A stretch of 64,000 bases of DNA from Gp1-AA145 sp963757135 (GCA_963757135.1 CAVWQE010000012.1:245729-309728); one strand, 5' to 3'; numbered from the stretch's first letter, positions 47,283 through 54,972 are shown. The notes: generated from the sequence alone by a model not told the origin. Numbers and translations: made by a program.

Positions 47283-47624
47283 ATGGGCCGGGTGCATAAA
47301 AGATTGCTGCGAATGTTGGCGCTAAGCGCGCTGACGATTGCAATGTTTGCCAGCTTCTCGGTCTCGCTTTTTGCCCAGCAGAGCGCCGAAGATAACTACA
47401 ACAAGAAATGCGCTGTCTGCCACGGCAAGGACGGCCTGGGGAATACCGCCAAAGGGAAAAAAGTGCATGTCAAAGACGTGCACGCGAACATGAAAGATTC
47501 CGAGGCAGTCATGATCAAGGCTGTCACTGACGGCACGGGCGACGACATGGATTCGTACAAGAACGAGTTCAACGCCGACCAGATCAAGGCCCTGGTCGAG
47601 TATTACCGGAGTTTGGGGAAGTAA
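47283..47624 (+). CDS. Small monohaem cytochrome c
   Basis: A 113-residue exported cytochrome: signal peptide with a hydrophobic core (about 10-28), one haem site CAVCHGKDG, and the sixth-ligand region with DDMDSYKNEFNADQI near the C-terminus; it is cytochrome c6/c553-like. AGGAGG at 47271 suits ATG 47283 better than the in-frame ATG 47280. It follows the barrel gene by 50 bases and probably acts as a soluble periplasmic electron shuttle in the same pathway. Confidence 0.9.
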   Translation: MGRVHKRLLRMLALSALTIAMFASFSVSLFAQQSAEDNYNKKCAVCHGKDGLGNTAKGKKVHVKDVHANMKDSEAVMIKAVTDGTGDDMDSYKNEFNADQIKALVEYYRSLGK

Positions 47625-47712
47625 GCGGCCAGCACTCGCCATACAGCAGCCAGTGTTGGTGCCCAGTTTCGAGTTCTGCTTGATGGCGACAGCCATTCAG
47701 ACGGGCAGTTCA

Positions 47713-47801
47713 ATGCCAGTTGCTAAATGCTAATTGCCAAATGCTAATTGCCGTTGCTAATTGCCAGTTGCTAATTGCTAGATGCTAATTGCTGAATGCT
47801 T
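47713..47801. repeat. Degenerate tandem repeat (TGCTAATTGCCA units)
   Basis: Seven or so imperfect 11-13-base units such as TGCTAATTGCCA, TGCTAAATGC and TGCTAGATGC in a row, just before the NapC-like gene. The gap between the two cytochrome genes (about 180 bases) is mostly this repeat. A related unit (AGTTGCTAG) forms the spacer between hslV and hslU. Confidence 0.7.
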
Positions 47802-47806
47802 GACAA

Positions 47807-48445
47807 ATGCGATTCCTCTCTCCAACCGTTCTCGAGATCCTGTTCATTGCGATCGCGCTCGCCCTGGCGGCGCTGATCGGTCTGCGGGTTGAACTGACGC
47901 GCGTCCGCGGCGGAAAAATCCTGGCGTTCGTAACTCTGTTTATCCTGCCCGTGCTGGCCGCCGGACTTGGCTTCTCCGAGCACATGGAGCGCGCCGAGAG
48001 CACGCAGTTCTGCCTCTCCTGCCACGTGATGCACGACTTCGGCCAGAGCCTTCACGTGGACGATCCCAGCTATATTCCGGCCAAGCATTTTCAGAACAAC
48101 CTGGTGCCCCGCGGCCGCGCCTGCTACACCTGCCACACCGACTATGCTATGTTCGGCACCGTGCATGCCAAGCTGCGCGGCCTGCGCCATCTGTATGTCC
48201 AATATCTGGGCAACACCCCGAAGCCGGAAGAGATCAAGCTCTACACGCCCTTCAACAATCGCGAGTGCCTGCACTGCCACCTGGGCATGCGAGTCTTCGA
48301 AGAGCAGGCCAAACACAATAAGACCCCGGACATGATGCGGCAGATTGTGGCGAACCAGATGTCCTGCATGACCAGCAAGTGCCACGATACCGTTCACGAT
48401 GTGGCAACGCTGAAAGACGCAACCTTCTGGAAGGGAGTGCAGTGA
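47807..48445 (+). CDS. NapC/NirT-type membrane multihaem cytochrome c
   Basis: A 212-residue inner-membrane cytochrome: two N-terminal membrane helices (about residues 8-26 and 37-56), then haem sites CLSCHVMHD, CYTCHTDY and CLHCHLG, and near the C-terminus CMTSKCH, a CX4CH spacing. NapC/NirT proteins take electrons from menaquinol and pass them to periplasmic partners, here presumably the one-haem and ten-haem cytochromes. It is coupled to the next gene by a TGATG overlap. The start ATG 47807 follows the repeat; no strong ribosome site is visible. Confidence 0.88.
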   Translation: MRFLSPTVLEILFIAIALALAALIGLRVELTRVRGGKILAFVTLFILPVLAAGLGFSEHMERAESTQFCLSCHVMHDFGQSLHVDDPSYIPAKHFQNNLVPRGRACYTCHTDYAMFGTVHAKLRGLRHLYVQYLGNTPKPEEIKLYTPFNNRECLHCHLGMRVFEEQAKHNKTPDMMRQIVANQMSCMTSKCHDTVHDVATLKDATFWKGVQ

Positions 48446-48672
48446 TGCCCGAGACCGCTGCTGTTGCGACGGCCGCTTCCGGTGCACCAACCGAAAGGCG
48501 CATCCGTCTGGCATCTGTGCTCGTCTGCCTGGGCCTGCTGGTTCTGCTGCTGACCCTGGTGCGGATTCATCCTCTGGCGTTCGTTGCTTTCACCGTGATC
48601 GGCTGTCCCCTGCTCGCGGCGGGAATCCTGCTGTTCCTGTATTCCATCGTCTCCCACTCGCCGGGGGCGTGA
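48445..48672 (+). CDS. Small two-helix membrane protein
   Basis: A 75-residue protein with an Ala/Thr-rich N-terminus and two membrane helices (about 23-40 and 44-66). Its ATG overlaps the stop of the NapC-like gene (TGATG), so it belongs to that operon. No family is recognised; it may help assemble or anchor the cytochrome. A possible palindrome-based terminator follows about 75 bases later. Confidence 0.75.
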   Translation: MPETAAVATAASGAPTERRIRLASVLVCLGLLVLLLTLVRIHPLAFVAFTVIGCPLLAAGILLFLYSIVSHSPGA

Positions 48673-48745
48673 GTCGCCTTGTACGGACCGAGGCTGCTGT
48701 TCAGTGCTCTCGTTGTCTAAAAATCAGGAAGCGAACGGGTTTATC

Positions 48746-48853
48746 TTTGCGCACTTTGCGTTCTTTGCGGTTAAACGCTTTGGGGCCTGTGGCGGCTTAT
48801 CACTGCGTGCTTGTGGGCTAAAAACTTTTAGCCGCAAAGTGCGCAGAACGCGC
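48746..48853. repeat. Dispersed long palindromic repeat (TTTGCG family), copy 3
   Basis: Left arm CTTTGCGCACTTTGCG... GCGGTTAAA (48746-48775) and right arm TTTTAGCCGCAAAGTGCG... (48826-48853) form an imperfect long hairpin. Same build as copies at 8.8 kb and 21.0 kb. The right arm runs directly into the solo IS481 end. Confidence 0.6.
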
Positions 48854-48884
48854 TAGGGGGATACGATGTGAGTAGGCTCTACCA
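48851..48884. mobile_element. Solo right end of the IS481-type element
   Basis: Thirty-four bases identical to 15286-15319, the right terminus of the complete IS at 14.1-15.3 kb (it contains GGGGGATACGATGTGAGTAG). No transposase or left end is near; the bases to its left belong to a palindromic repeat. It sits 122 bases upstream of tRNA-Ser. Confidence 0.8.
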
Positions 48885-49006
48885 CAAGCGTAACCGCGGT
48901 TGCGGCCAATGCTCACGGCCAATAGAATCGAAACTGGCGTTGCTGGGCACCCATTTCTCGCCGGCTTTGGGAGAAGTAGGCATAGAGCGCTTCCCATCCA
49001 GTGTCC

Positions 49007-49096
49007 GGAGAGATGGCCGAGTGGCTGAAGGCGCACGCTTGGAAAGCGTGTTTAGGGGAAACTCTAACGTGGGTTCGAATCCCACTCTCTCCGCCA
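49007..49096 (+). tRNA. tRNA-Ser (anticodon GGA)
   Basis: Acceptor stem GGAGAGA pairs with TCTCTCC, followed by G and an encoded CCA. The anticodon loop cttGGAaag reads GGA (UCC/UCU codons). A long variable arm and the T-loop GGTTCGAATCC are present, giving a 90-base gene as normal for tRNA-Ser. An integrase gene starts 70 bases downstream, marking it as an integration site. Confidence 0.95.
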
Positions 49097-49166
49097 TTAC
49101 TTTTGTTATCTGGCACTTGCAACTTGGTGATACCTACACTGATACCAGAATCAGGAAGGATCACCG

Positions 49167-50318
49167 ATGGCAAATCGCGAAGTCAACCTCACCAAAAGAA
49201 TTCAAACGCCGCATGGCTGGCGGTATTGTCGCGTTCTGGTGTCTCCGAATGGACGGGTAAAGCCAGACATCGTAGTCGTGAGCGGCAAGGAGGAACGACA
49301 CGTCGAAGGCGCTTACTACCTTGAATGGAGAGACGGGGCGAAGCGAGTGCGCTTGTCAGTGGGCAAGGACCCTCAGGACGCGGCTGCCAGGCGACTGAGG
49401 AAGGAAGCTGAGCTAAACGCGGTCAACAATGGCGTCGTGGTTGTGAGTGACAACGGCCAGAACGGGCACAGATCTCTCGCAGCAGCGGTCACCGAGTACC
49501 TTGAAGAAACGACCCTAACGAAAAAGCCGAAGACACTAGCAGCCTACGCCACGGCTCTGAGATATTTCACAGAATCCTGCCCCAAGCTCTCTCTCGAAGA
49601 CATCGACCGAAAAGACCTCCTCAAATTCTCAGCGTTTCTGCGTGACGACAAGGAGCAATCGCCGCGCAGCTGCTGGAACAAGTTTGCCAACGTGATGTCA
49701 TTTCTCAAGGCGAACGGCATTCGTGGGTTGGCGAAGAAAAACGACTGGCCGCGCTATACCGAAGAGGAACCAGAGGTTTACGAGCAGGCGGAACTTGAGA
49801 AACTGTTCAAGGTCTGCGACGCAAAAGAGCGATTGTGGTTCGAGTTCTTCTTGATGACCGGCATGAGGGAGCAGGAAGTAATGTACATCTACTGGTCGGA
49901 TGTGAACTTCACGGCCAGCACAGTTAGGGTCAGCCACAAGCCGGACCGAGCATGGACGCCGAAGGCGTACAAAGAGCGCGAGATTCCAATTCCTGAGAAG
50001 CTGGTGACGAGCCTAAGGGCATGGAAAGCCAAAGCAGACAAAACATGTGGTCTGGTGTTCCCTACTGCCGGTTGCAAACCGAAACTCGATTTCCTGGACT
50101 GCCTGAAGGCCGTCGCACAGCGTGCGAAGCTCGAGCAAGACAACTTCTGGCTTCACAAGTTTCGAGCAACCTTCGCGACGCGGTGTCTTTGGGCAGGTGT
50201 CGATCTCCGTACGGTTCAGCAGTGGCTTGGCCATTCAGACATGGAATCCACGATGCGATATTTGAAACCCTCTCGCAGTCAGCAGGTACGAGAGAAGGTG
50301 AACGGGATCTTCGCGTGA
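49167..50318 (+). CDS. int: Tyrosine-type site-specific integrase
   Basis: A 383-residue tyrosine recombinase. It has an N-terminal arm-binding part, a SAM-like core-binding domain (about 105-190) and a catalytic domain with Arg in TGMREQEVMY, HKFR (H-x-x-R), GHSD (His) and the nucleophile Tyr in STMRYLKPS. The full R-H-R-H-Y set is present, so it should be active. An AGGAAGGA ribosome site precedes ATG 49167. Being 70 bases from the 3' end of tRNA-Ser, it probably recombined the element into that tRNA. The far attachment site was not found. Confidence 0.92.
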   Translation: MANREVNLTKRIQTPHGWRYCRVLVSPNGRVKPDIVVVSGKEERHVEGAYYLEWRDGAKRVRLSVGKDPQDAAARRLRKEAELNAVNNGVVVVSDNGQNGHRSLAAAVTEYLEETTLTKKPKTLAAYATALRYFTESCPKLSLEDIDRKDLLKFSAFLRDDKEQSPRSCWNKFANVMSFLKANGIRGLAKKNDWPRYTEEEPEVYEQAELEKLFKVCDAKERLWFEFFLMTGMREQEVMYIYWSDVNFTASTVRVSHKPDRAWTPKAYKEREIPIPEKLVTSLRAWKAKADKTCGLVFPTAGCKPKLDFLDCLKAVAQRAKLEQDNFWLHKFRATFATRCLWAGVDLRTVQQWLGHSDMESTMRYLKPSRSQQVREKVNGIFA

Positions 50319-50361
50319 GCGCGTTTTGTTGGCGAGTATGATGGTGGCCGGAGGTCGACGT

Positions 50362-50804
50362 ATGTCCAGTTATCAAACCGCCAAACTGCAGCAATATGAA
50401 CCCCGATTTTTAGAGATCGCAGAGGACGTTTTCGAGCGTGTGCGCAGACATGTTCCTGAACAGCAGGTTGAGCGACACGAAGGTAGTTTCAGCGTCTATG
50501 GTCGTACGGTGAAAGATACTGCTGCCAAGATTGTCATTTACGACCCTCAATTAGGACGCGCCAACAACTGGCCGCGAATGAGAGATGGTGTTTACGTTTG
50601 GGTGCGGGAAACGGCCCTATCGGTGCCGTTATTTGGGGGGACACGCTACCCGTTGAGATGCCTTGGATGTTTGAGAGAATGTGGAGAGATATAACTGTTC
50701 AGATTGCCGCCAATCCACAAGCAAAGTTCGCGTATTTTCCAATAATGGCTGGAGACGATCTCGACGACATAGCAGCTCTAATTGTCGCGTGCTCCCGGGT
50801 TTGA
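50362..50804 (+). pseudogene. Small hypothetical gene with one frameshift
   Basis: Frame one (MSSYQTAKLQQYEPRFLEIA to VYVWVRE, 50362 to about 50605) continues in another frame (NGPIGAVIWGDTLPVEMPWM to IVACSRV, ending 50804). The switch is at GAAACGG near 50605 and is explained by one missing A. The joined product of about 147 residues is hydrophilic; no family is recognised. It follows the integrase directly and lies inside the element. Confidence 0.5.
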
Positions 50805-50931
50805 GGCTTACCGGAACAGACAAGAAAAGGAAGACTAACTAATGATAGCGGCGGCAGATGATGCTGGCAGGATGGTGAACGCTATTCTGTCTGCCCCTTC
50901 TTATGCCATTTACTGTCCATGGGGTAAGGTC

Positions 50932-51120
50932 CTATTGCGCTCGCAACCACTGCGCTACGGTCCTCGGGTCAAATCGGACGCAGGTGCCTACTCGAAATGA
51001 CGGGATACGACCGGCTGCTGCGTGCTTGAAGATCGTTATCTCCGAGACGGAAAGGAAACTCGCAAGTTCCTTGGCCGTTAAAGCCCGACCGATCCTCTCG
51101 ATTTTCTCTGCGAGCGTCAT
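50932..51120 (-). CDS. Excisionase-like helix-turn-helix protein
   Basis: A 62-residue protein of the MerR-like excisionase/AlpA type: LTAKELASFLSVSEITIFKH (turn and recognition helix) and GRIPSFRVGTCVRFDPRTVAQWL (the wing and C-terminal helix). Such proteins direct tyrosine recombinases toward excision or regulate the element. It is transcribed against the integrase. The ATG is at 51120. Confidence 0.8.
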   Translation of the reverse strand: MTLAEKIERIGRALTAKELASFLSVSEITIFKHAAAGRIPSFRVGTCVRFDPRTVAQWLRAQ

Positions 51121-51290
51121 CAGCCTGTACTAGTCCTATATGCGTAAAAATTCTCTCAACGTGTCAACTGGGCTGTCCTCCGTAACGGGATAAGGGGGAC
51201 AAAATCTCTAGAACGATTTCGCTACAGGCCCGCAGTATGGAAAATCTACATACACGACATATTTTCGATTTTGGAAATTTGGCGTACTGT

Positions 51291-51536
51291 TCACGGCTCT
51301 ACCTTGTGCCCCTTGCCGCCCGGATTGTATTGCCGTTGTGTCATCATCCGCTGAAACTCTTTGCTTCGTTGCGGCCAAATGCTGTGCTTGCGCTTCGCCT
51401 CTTTTGCCGTAGCATACACACCTAGAAGCGTCTCGCCGGAGTACACGCACCACACGTACCCGCCCCGCGTAGTGATCGAATCGCCGTAGGGCACGCTATC
51501 GGCCGGTTGCTTGCAGACTGTGAGCTTAGGCTGCAT
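51291..51536 (-). CDS. Small protein of unknown function in the integrated element
   Basis: An 81-residue, basic, hydrophilic protein (RGGYVWCVYSGETLLGVYAT in the middle). No family is recognised. Its ATG overlaps the stop of the preceding minus-strand frame (TAATG), which supports translation. It lies between the excisionase-like gene and the iteron palindrome. Confidence 0.5.
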   Translation of the reverse strand: MQPKLTVCKQPADSVPYGDSITTRGGYVWCVYSGETLLGVYATAKEAKRKHSIWPQRSKEFQRMMTQRQYNPGGKGHKVEP

Positions 51537-51771
51537 TAGACCGCATCCTTTTCAGGCTTGGCACGGCGGAGATGTATAGCCTTCAGTCCCGCATGAAAGG
51601 CCGTGCAGAAGTGGTCCCCTGCCGTCACCTTCCCCGCCTGTCTTAGCGCTGCTTCAATCTCCCGCGCGGGCCCGCATTGTCCAAGTCTCGCCTGGAGGCG
51701 ATGTACTCGGCCAAGTTATCCAGCGTCCCATTTGTCAACTGCGTATCCGGGTTGCGTTTCATATGCTCCAT
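51536..51771 (-). pseudogene. Small element gene with one probable frameshift
   Basis: Two reading frames that would join as MEHMKRNPDTQLTNGTLDNL...ASRRDL followed by REIEAALRQAGKVTAGDHFC...KPEKDAV. The span is 236 bases (3n+2), so a single missing base near 51680, in a G/C run, explains it. Its end overlaps the next start by TAATG. The joined product would be about 78 residues of unknown function. Confidence 0.4.
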
Positions 51772-51927
51772 TCTGCGGGAATGATAGTCATTCCCACGTA
51801 CCCCTATACCTATTTCCCTAACTTCAGAATCGTAGAAGCCAACACGGATTCCGCCTCTGCATCGGCTTGTTTGCCCATTAGCTGCAGAGATCTACATGCC
51901 CTATCCCCGCACATGCTCTCCTGCGAT

Positions 51928-52034
51928 GCTGTCTCATATGCTGTCTCAAAGGCTGTCTCACGGCTCATTTCGGGTCGTCAAACTGCCGTCCGTGGCGGCC
52001 CCGAGACAGCATTTGAGACGGCATTTGAGACAGC
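51928..52034. repeat. Two-armed iteron palindrome, candidate replication origin
   Basis: Left arm: three direct copies of GCTGTCTCA at 51928, 51940 and 51952 (12-base period). Right arm: three inverted copies, (T/C)GAGAC(A/G)GC, at 52002, 52014 and 52026, same period. The 41-base centre (51961-52001) is GC-rich. The array starts about 90 bases past the stop of the primase-polymerase gene. It has the layout of SaPI/PICI origins, two iteron sets beside the rep gene, though the centre is not AT-rich; an AT/T-rich stretch follows the right arm. It could also form a 33-base-pair hairpin that stops transcription. Confidence 0.6.
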
Positions 52035-52125
52035 ACAGCTTTCTTTGTTTTGTTGAGCTTAGCCCTCCATTCTCATGCCAACGGCAGTATGTGTGTGCAT
52101 ATGTTGTATATAGGGTTTCGACACG

Positions 52126-54141
52126 CTAAGGGCGAGACTGCGGATAGGCTCTATATAGGTTGATCTTCCCTCCTCCGTTGGGGTTCTCCACCTGGTGCGC
52201 AGACGCCTCGCCGGTCGAAGCTAACGACTGCAAAGCGCGGTACACGGTAGCCCGCGACAGCGTCCCATCGAGGAGTTCCACAATGCGTTTCGGCCGAAGA
52301 GCCTTCGGGAGCACATTACGTAGAAGATCCAGGACGCGATTCTCGGCGATCGCTGTCTTCTCTTCGCCTTTGGCAACTACGAACATCGCCCGGACGCTTG
52401 CAAGATATTCGGCGAGCTTTAGCGCGCGGTGTATAACCTCCGCCGTGATCGTCGGTAGCCCGAGCGACCAAGCTATGTGCAACGCCTTGCGCCCTGCGAT
52501 GACGTTAACGCGGTTGTAGAAGTCGAGCTTACCTTTATCGCCCCACCATTCAGATAACACCCGCGCGGCTGCTGGCTCGATCGGGATCGTCGTGAAGCCC
52601 TCTGCGTCCAACCTCGAAAATAGGTACTCGAACTTCGCGGTGATCAGGCTAAAGTCCGGTTTACCGAGTATTGCGGCGGTCTTGACCTCCCCGCTGGCCA
52701 CTAAGTTGAACCTGCCACCCAATCCAGTGCCGTAGGAGTCCGCGCCCTCAAGCGATCGCCTCCAGATTTGCGGAGTCATGCCACCAATCACAGACAAGTA
52801 ACCGACTTCCGCGACGACCGGCCGCGTCTTACCCGCCTTGGTGAGCCCAGGCGAGTTACCGTCGAAGCACGATCGTATTACCGACATCATGCTCTTGCCG
52901 CTACCCTTGATCCCGGTCTTCTCCATCATGGCGTCCATTTCCTCAAAGTCGGATAGGACACTCGGGTATTCAAGGAAGGAGTCATTCAAGCCGTTCTCAG
53001 ACGCGGCGCGACTCAGCAGGACCCGGCACTTTGCGTCTAACTGTTCCTTATTGATTGCTCGAACTACTCTCTCAGGTGGGAAGAGACTGATCGTACGGCG
53101 TTGACTCGTGCCTTTCCCTGTGCCGGGAGGGGCGATGATAACCGTATAAAGTCTTGGGTTAACTTCCTCAGACGTGCAACCAAGATGCCGAGCCGCGATC
53201 GCGCCAGCAAAGGTAACCGCGGTTTCGAGGAAGATTTCGGGAGGAACAAAATTATCGGAGCCGGCCTTTAGCGCAAACTCAAGATAGGGCGTGCCCTCCC
53301 AAGCCTCTAATGGATACTTCGGGTAGAGCGAGGCTTCGGATTCCGTAAATTCTTCGATCTCTTCCTGGGATTGCTTTGTGTCTACGGTGCCGATGTAAAC
53401 TTCGGGTGCCGGCTTAGGCAGAGACCACTTAGATGCCGAGTCTGCCATATGCTCCAGATCCGCATACGGTAGAGGTACCTCGCACATAGATTCATTCAGC
53501 GGAACAAGAGCCGCGAGAATCGCCGGACCATCCAGCCCAGAAGCACGCAGCTTTCCCGCTACCGATATGAGCGCGGCATGTCGGCCCGCGCCTTCCGGGA
53601 TCTTCTCCATCGGGCCATCTGTCTTTACCTGCAGCCGGAAGGTTTTGAGCTCGCGGACTTTGTTCGGGATCGCAACGATGGGCAGATCATATAAGACTTG
53701 ATAAACCTCTTTTGAATCAGGGTGGATACTCCCAGCCGCCATGACATAGCCGCCTGAGCTTTTAATTTGCCCCTCGCAACCCTCAAGCTGCCACAATCCA
53801 ACGTCCGGGATAGCATGAGCGAAATACATCTGCACGCCGAACTCGGGACGCCTCCCCGTCCTAACGGTGAACGTCGGAGGCAGCCCGGTTTTCTCTAGCC
53901 ATGCTTTGAACTCCTCTTCATTGGCTAGGCCATGATCCGAATCCATCACGGCAAGATTGCTCGCTCCGCACGCTATCGCGACGTTAGCCTCGGGCCATCG
54001 CGTCCACCATTCCCGTATCTGCGGTTCGTCTGTGCTCGCGTCTTTGAAGCCGTGAGCGGTGAGCGGCCGTTTCCCCTTACACGGGAATACAAACCAACCC
54101 CGAGCTGTGCATCCGATCGCTATTTCAAGAAAGCCGCTCAT
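52126..54141 (-). CDS. Primase-polymerase / ATPase replication protein
   Basis: A 671-residue replication protein. Residues about 5-165 are an archaeo-eukaryotic-type primase-polymerase (prim-pol) domain: GWFVFPCKGKRPLTAHGFKD, the metal residues in AVMDSDHG, and SSGGYVMAAGSIHP. A PriCT-like helical part follows (about 185-245), then a P-loop ATPase/DUF3987-like module (Walker A APPGTGKGTSQR near residue 335) and a C-terminal winged-helix-like tail (KRIVELLDGTLSRATVYRAL). Such proteins start replication of plasmids, satellites and phages. It overlaps the upstream small gene by four bases, and the iteron array follows its 3' end. Together these suggest that it recognises this origin (inference). 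Confidence 0.85.
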   Translation of the reverse strand: MSGFLEIAIGCTARGWFVFPCKGKRPLTAHGFKDASTDEPQIREWWTRWPEANVAIACGASNLAVMDSDHGLANEEEFKAWLEKTGLPPTFTVRTGRRPEFGVQMYFAHAIPDVGLWQLEGCEGQIKSSGGYVMAAGSIHPDSKEVYQVLYDLPIVAIPNKVRELKTFRLQVKTDGPMEKIPEGAGRHAALISVAGKLRASGLDGPAILAALVPLNESMCEVPLPYADLEHMADSASKWSLPKPAPEVYIGTVDTKQSQEEIEEFTESEASLYPKYPLEAWEGTPYLEFALKAGSDNFVPPEIFLETAVTFAGAIAARHLGCTSEEVNPRLYTVIIAPPGTGKGTSQRRTISLFPPERVVRAINKEQLDAKCRVLLSRAASENGLNDSFLEYPSVLSDFEEMDAMMEKTGIKGSGKSMMSVIRSCFDGNSPGLTKAGKTRPVVAEVGYLSVIGGMTPQIWRRSLEGADSYGTGLGGRFNLVASGEVKTAAILGKPDFSLITAKFEYLFSRLDAEGFTTIPIEPAAARVLSEWWGDKGKLDFYNRVNVIAGRKALHIAWSLGLPTITAEVIHRALKLAEYLASVRAMFVVAKGEEKTAIAENRVLDLLRNVLPKALRPKRIVELLDGTLSRATVYRALQSLASTGEASAHQVENPNGGGKINLYRAYPQSRP

Positions 54142-54377
54142 TGCCTCACCAGAAGTTCTCTAGCAATTTCCAGAGCGCACCATAGGCAGAATTTTCTAGC
54201 GCCGATGTGGATAGGAGCCGGTTTGCGTGGCGGGTCAGTATCACAAGATGAGCACGGCTCGGAGCTGTCAGAAACCTGAAATGCGCAGAATTCCGCAATG
54301 GTGAAGTTGGGACGTTGGTTATCATATGATCCTCCGGCCTCAGAGGTAAGAACCGCTAAGCAACTTTCCGTTTTCAT
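54138..54377 (-). CDS. Small four-cysteine (zinc-ribbon-like) protein
   Basis: A 79-residue protein with CSSC and CLWC pairs 24 residues apart, probably a zinc ribbon. Its stop overlaps the start of the prim-pol gene by four bases, so it is translated with it. No family is recognised; a DNA-binding or replication-accessory role is plausible. Confidence 0.65.
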   Translation of the reverse strand: MKTESCLAVLTSEAGGSYDNQRPNFTIAEFCAFQVSDSSEPCSSCDTDPPRKPAPIHIGARKFCLWCALEIARELLVRQ

Positions 54378-54466
54378 CGTTTTGCTCCATTCCCGGCCCT
54401 CGTCGCGGGCCGAGTTGTATCTTCACTTAGTCTTGCGGCGTCGGGGATCGCGCCCATTCGCTGTAT

Positions 54467-54937
54467 TCAGCGCGACTCCAATCGCTCCAATCCCTTGCGC
54501 TTCACCTCCTCGTGCATAACGCGGATTAGTTCCGATTTGATTTCCTGACTCGTCAATTCCAACTTTTCGATGATCTCGGTTCCCTTCTTTAGTGGCCGGT
54601 AATAGATGGCAAGTGTCTTCTTAGTCGGTAAAAGCAAGATTCCACAAAAGCCAATAGCACCACCGACCTCTTTCAGCCTGCGGAGGATTTTGTGATCTGG
54701 AAGAGTGTGTCGGATCGTCCGTCCATCCGCGCCGACAATGCAGAAATAGAGCCAGTCCTGGCTCTTTGCACCCACTCGAAACCTATCCAACACATCCTTG
54801 TCAGTTTCCTCGATGTCTTTGAGTAGTGGCCGCCTGTGCGCCGCCAGCGTAGCGACAAATGCTCTTTCCCAATCCGGCTGAGTTTCAAGACGACGCTTTC
54901 CGCCTCGGCTAAGTCCATCTGGTGTCAACGGGGTCAT
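54467..54937 (-). CDS. Protein of unknown function, first gene of the replication operon
   Basis: A 156-residue cytoplasmic protein. The middle is beta-rich (WLYFCIVGADGRTIRHTLPD; IGFCGILLLPTKKTLAIYYR) and the C-terminus forms a charged helix (SELIRVMHEEVKRKGLERLE). No family is recognised. I chose ATG 54937 because AAAGGA precedes it; the frame is open seven codons further. A palindromic operator overlaps the promoter region just upstream, so this gene and the two behind it appear to be repressed together. Confidence 0.65.
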   Translation of the reverse strand: MTPLTPDGLSRGGKRRLETQPDWERAFVATLAAHRRPLLKDIEETDKDVLDRFRVGAKSQDWLYFCIVGADGRTIRHTLPDHKILRRLKEVGGAIGFCGILLLPTKKTLAIYYRPLKKGTEIIEKLELTSQEIKSELIRVMHEEVKRKGLERLESR

Positions 54938-54948
54938 GAAGTCCTTTC

Positions 54949-54972
54949 TAGCAGCCAACTAGTTAGCTGCTA
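54949..54972 (-). promoter_or_regulatory. Palindromic operator in the promoter of the replication operon
   Basis: A 24-base palindrome with one mismatched pair: TAGCAGC ... GCTGCTA with core ACTAGT. It lies directly between an AT-rich, TATATA-type -10 stretch (54971-54987) and the start of the first operon gene, 12 bases before ATG 54937. It fits a repressor site; no repressor gene was identified unless the HTH protein at 50.9 kb acts here. Confidence 0.6.

Noticed and set aside
47713..47801. Tandem repeat as a CRISPR array.
   Set aside because: Units are 11-13 bases, degenerate and without unique spacers.
50842..51000. A 53-codon plus-strand frame starting MIAAADDAGRM.
   Set aside because: It overlaps the excisionase-like gene on the other strand, which has a clear HTH domain.
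51928..52034. Repeated GCTGTCTCA units as a CRISPR array.
   Set aside because: The 9-base units have 3-base spacers and two inverted arms, with no 25-35 base repeats or spacers and no cas genes.
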